A stretch of DNA of 22,969 nt. Origin: Bdellovibrio sp. GTDB lineage: Bacteria; Bdellovibrionota; UBA1018. The translations under genes were made by a program, and so were the position numbers. The stretch is from NCBI GenBank assembly GCA_016213345.1, contig JACRAO010000172.1, positions 1 through 22,969 on the forward strand. Reading direction: 5' to 3'. Below, piece by piece: positions 21,612 through 22,969 of the stretch (the stretch's first letter is position 1; every line of letters starts with the position of its first letter). A model generated the notes under the pieces. That model ran no database searches. It was not told where the DNA came from and worked only from the letters and a program-made list of their open reading frames with translations.

Positions 21612-22969
21612 ACTTTACTTGTTTTGTTATCTTTTTAGTTGTTTTGACCAATCATCCAATGCCACTCTTAAAATTACTCCAGTTGAGCCATATAAAAAAG
21701 ATAGTTCTGACGTGGCGTATTATGCCGCAAAGAATGCTAATTTTATGGATGTTGGGTTTCATGAATTTGACTTAACTACGCTACAAGGTCTAGACGTAAA
21801 CAGAACAGATATTTTATTTTTTGATGTGAGTACTGACACTCTATCCGGATCAAATTTGGTTATTAACATCAAAACACAAACCAATAGCTCACAAAGCTCA
21901 CCATTAATCCCTATTGCTATGGCAGGCGGAAGTAATTGTGGAAATGGAAATTGTGTCGGACAAACCACAGGAAATATTAATTACTCCAATTATGGATACT
22001 TTTTTGCTGCGACATACACAGCAAAGCAGACATTAAGAATAGGCATTTACCCTTTTGATATTTGTATCGCAGTCGTTAATCAGGATTTACACCCTTTAGC
22101 TAATGGTTGTTCACAATACGGAAACAGTGCAATAGTGACAGCTCCAATCGATGGTACACCTACTAGATTTATACTAACTTTTAATGCAGGAAATTCGACA
22201 GGCGATGGCAAACCGGATATAAAAGATAGTGCTGAAACAGCTTCGATAACTCTAAATTTTCAATCAAAAGCCTCTAGTTTTACTTGTCCTTCATTGGATA
22301 GTGTGTATTTTCCAGGAGACAGTCAAATCTCAATTGACACTTCGCTTTTTACCACAACACAGACTACTGGCAATGCCACCATTGACACACTCGTAGTGGC
22401 AGGAAAAGACGCCGGAAGTAACGATGATGTTGCTCTTGTAACGACTCAGGACTTTGCAACTTCTAATGATATAGTTGCAAGACTCAAAATAGGAAGTTCA
22501 CAAAAAGTTGATGGATTTAAAAACTCAACAGACACAGAAACGCATAATTATACTTTAGCCTTTACTGTTCGTGATAAGGCTGGAGTTCTATATAAATATG
22601 ATGCTTTATCGCCATTTCCAAGTAGCTGTAAAATCACTAAAGTGCAAACTTCAGAAGTTTTAGGATTTCTTAGCAAAAGTAATTGCTTTATTGCAACTTC
22701 AGCATTTAGATCTGCAAGCACCTTGCCTGTTTTGATCTTGCAAGAATTTAGAGACCGGATTTTGCTGCCATCTAGTTTGGGGCAGTCTTTTGTAAAGACT
22801 TATTACAAGTACTCACCCAAAATGGCTACTTGGCTGGTAAAACATCCTGATTTTCGTTTTCCTGTTTTACTGATTTTAGTGCCGGTAGAGTTTTTTGCAT
22901 GGTTAATGTTAAACCCACTGATTTTATTTATTTTATTTTTTGGTGAGATCACGCTCTTTTATTTTTTAA
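21568..22969 (+). CDS. Secreted surface protein with CFI-box C-terminus, 3' truncated
   Basis: The frame starts at ATG 21568 with AAGGGAG nine bases upstream, inside the 3' end of asd, and stays open to the window edge (467 codons, no stop). An N-terminal signal peptide (about residues 1-31) ends near a Cys (LFSC), only a poor lipobox. A long, beta-rich, Ser/Thr/Asn-rich exported region follows, containing a Cys pair (NCGNGNC). Near the end comes SNCFIATSAFRSAS, then LQEFRDRILLPSSLGQSFVKTYYKYSPKMA, then hydrophobic helices. This is the CFI-box-CTERM pattern (CFIATAAxG, REFRD, YYxxSP, membrane segment), a C-terminal sorting-type signal common in Bdellovibrio and relatives. It is probably a surface protein; the ligand is unknown. 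Confidence 0.82.
   Translation, partial: MQFRLEKYWLKKIFRLYLFCYLFSCFDQSSNATLKITPVEPYKKDSSDVAYYAAKNANFMDVGFHEFDLTTLQGLDVNRTDILFFDVSTDTLSGSNLVINIKTQTNSSQSSPLIPIAMAGGSNCGNGNCVGQTTGNINYSNYGYFFAATYTAKQTLRIGIYPFDICIAVVNQDLHPLANGCSQYGNSAIVTAPIDGTPTRFILTFNAGNSTGDGKPDIKDSAETASITLNFQSKASSFTCPSLDSVYFPGDSQISIDTSLFTTTQTTGNATIDTLVVAGKDAGSNDDVALVTTQDFATSNDIVARLKIGSSQKVDGFKNSTDTETHNYTLAFTVRDKAGVLYKYDALSPFPSSCKITKVQTSEVLGFLSKSNCFIATSAFRSASTLPVLILQEFRDRILLPSSLGQSFVKTYYKYSPKMATWLVKHPDFRFPVLLILVPVEFFAWLMLNPLILFILFFGEITLFYFL

Overview
The window is an AT-rich, densely packed chromosomal segment from a Gram-negative bacterium. Signal peptides, outer-membrane-like proteins, a lipoprotein, FtsEX with an EnvC-type protein, and a CFI-box C-terminus point that way. 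The mix of an FtsEX/EnvC/Ctp/XseA cluster, a CFI-box surface protein, a FecR-domain protein and an HD-GYP protein suggests Bdellovibrionota or a related delta-proteobacterial lineage. This is inference from gene content; there is no rRNA or tRNA in the window to confirm it.

Positions 1-2843: the C-terminal part of a sensor-kinase-like protein whose phospho-acceptor His is replaced by Asp, coupled to a secreted helical-repeat protein. A 221-bp inverted-repeat (MITE-like) element with a structured, GGA-rich core follows, then an unknown membrane protein on the minus strand.

Positions 2901-6355 (plus strand): a tight FecR / matrixin-like protease / HD-GYP operon, then a two-gene module of a small protein and a MNT-type nucleotidyltransferase.

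Positions 13358-6361 (minus strand): a long operon, ftsE-ftsX-envC-like-[27-aa ORF]-ctpA-xseA-M23 lipoprotein-outer-membrane-like protein. Junctions mostly overlap by 4 to 32 bases. It joins divisome ABC signalling to periplasmic murein hydrolysis and proteolysis. A separate outer-membrane-like gene (14221-13502) carries a G9 tract and diverges from ettA.

Positions 14329-18028 (plus strand): ettA, then an unusual Fic protein with an AbiEi-like N-terminus, preceded by four ~31-bp-phased copies of a 16-bp motif. A decayed DUF4143-type ATPase fragment and a terminator-like hairpin follow.

Positions 18129-22969 (plus strand): a candidate promoter, a 30-aa ORF, then tsaB-psd-pssA-asd and a 3'-truncated CFI-box protein. 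These are tRNA modification, phosphatidylethanolamine synthesis and the aspartate pathway in one run.

The most intriguing observation is a pair of tiny ORFs (10621-10538 minus and 18242-18334 plus). They share a nearly identical 32-nt 5' end and the same 3' end, and each overlaps the start codon of an unrelated downstream gene (ctpA, tsaB) by ATGA. They look like copies of one coupled leader-ORF or regulatory cassette.
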